This document shows positions 63,970 to 64,000 of a stretch of DNA of 64,000 nt, one piece after another. Each line of letters starts with the position of its first letter. Within the stretch, counting starts at the first letter, position 1. Origin of the DNA: Venturia oleaginea. Lineage: Eukaryota > Ascomycota > Dothideomycetes > Venturiales > Venturiaceae. A model generated the notes under the pieces. That model saw only the letters and a list, made by a program, of their open reading frames with translations. It was not told where the DNA came from and made no database searches. The stretch spans positions 930,001 through 994,000 of the forward strand of contig JABMLP010000006.1 of the NCBI GenBank assembly GCA_013176395.1, read 5' to 3'. The translations under genes and the position numbers were made by a program.

Positions 63970-64000
63970 TTTTTCTTGAGGGATTGAGGGTTTGGTATGG

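Noticed and set aside
1..64000. CRISPR array or bacterial-type operon
   Set aside because: No regularly spaced identical repeats with unique spacers; introns and gene families show eukaryotic nuclear DNA.

Overview
The window reads as nuclear DNA of a filamentous ascomycete (Pezizomycotina). Genes carry short introns (about 45-100 nt, GT-AG with CTAAC/CTGAC-like branch sites), and the gene families are typical of moulds: COP9 signalosome subunit 1, Fig1-type membrane protein, DUF2457, DUF1772, DUF4188, FunK1 kinase and Fot1/pogo transposon. The exact class cannot be read with confidence. No CRISPR array, bacterial operon, tRNA or rRNA gene was recognised.

Layout. 0.3-1.3 kb: an SPF30-like Tudor splicing factor. 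1.3-4.4 kb: gene-poor DNA with a broken RNase H-like gene and a short inverted repeat. 4.4-10.3 kb: metabolic and membrane genes, namely a Rossmann-fold dehydrogenase divergent from an FMN 2-hydroxyacid oxidase with a peroxisomal C-terminus, a Fig1-like protein and a cytochrome b561 protein. 11.3-18.4 kb: an RNase III-like protein with two tandem SUMO-interaction-like motifs, an F-box-like fragment, a small conserved-looking protein and an acidic protein. 19.3-31.7 kb: csn1, a WDR89-like protein, a Cys-rich protein, an F-box/2EXR-like protein and a DUF2457 protein. 31.7-35.3 kb: largely empty. 35.3-42.4 kb: a mitochondrial OXNAD1-like oxidoreductase divergent from a monoacylglycerol-lipase-like hydrolase, then a large acidic protein. 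42.5-50 kb: a repeat island with a truncated Fot1/pogo copy, a FunK1 kinase pseudogene, Ty1/copia remnants and LTR-like sequences. 50.3-54.3 kb: a DUF1772 membrane protein, a Cys-rich frame interrupted by two in-frame TAG codons, a 107-bp tandem repeat and a fragment of eIF3j. 54.9-58.7 kb: an unknown protein, a purine-rich minisatellite, and a near-perfect foldback MITE abutting a second Fot1/pogo copy through a shared TA. 60.2-64 kb: an unknown nuclear-looking protein and a DUF4188 monooxygenase-like protein.

The housekeeping genes look intact, while damage is concentrated in the repeat islands. The points most worth following up are (i) the Cys-rich frame whose second TAG sits exactly inside a CX2CX4HX4C zinc knuckle, (ii) a dispersed family of roughly 55-nt hairpins (at least five copies, one inside a csn1 intron), (iii) the nested MITE/Fot1 pair, and (iv) the RNase III-like protein lacking one catalytic glutamate. 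All exon boundaries are my own readings from splice signals and frame continuity; no transcript or database evidence was available.
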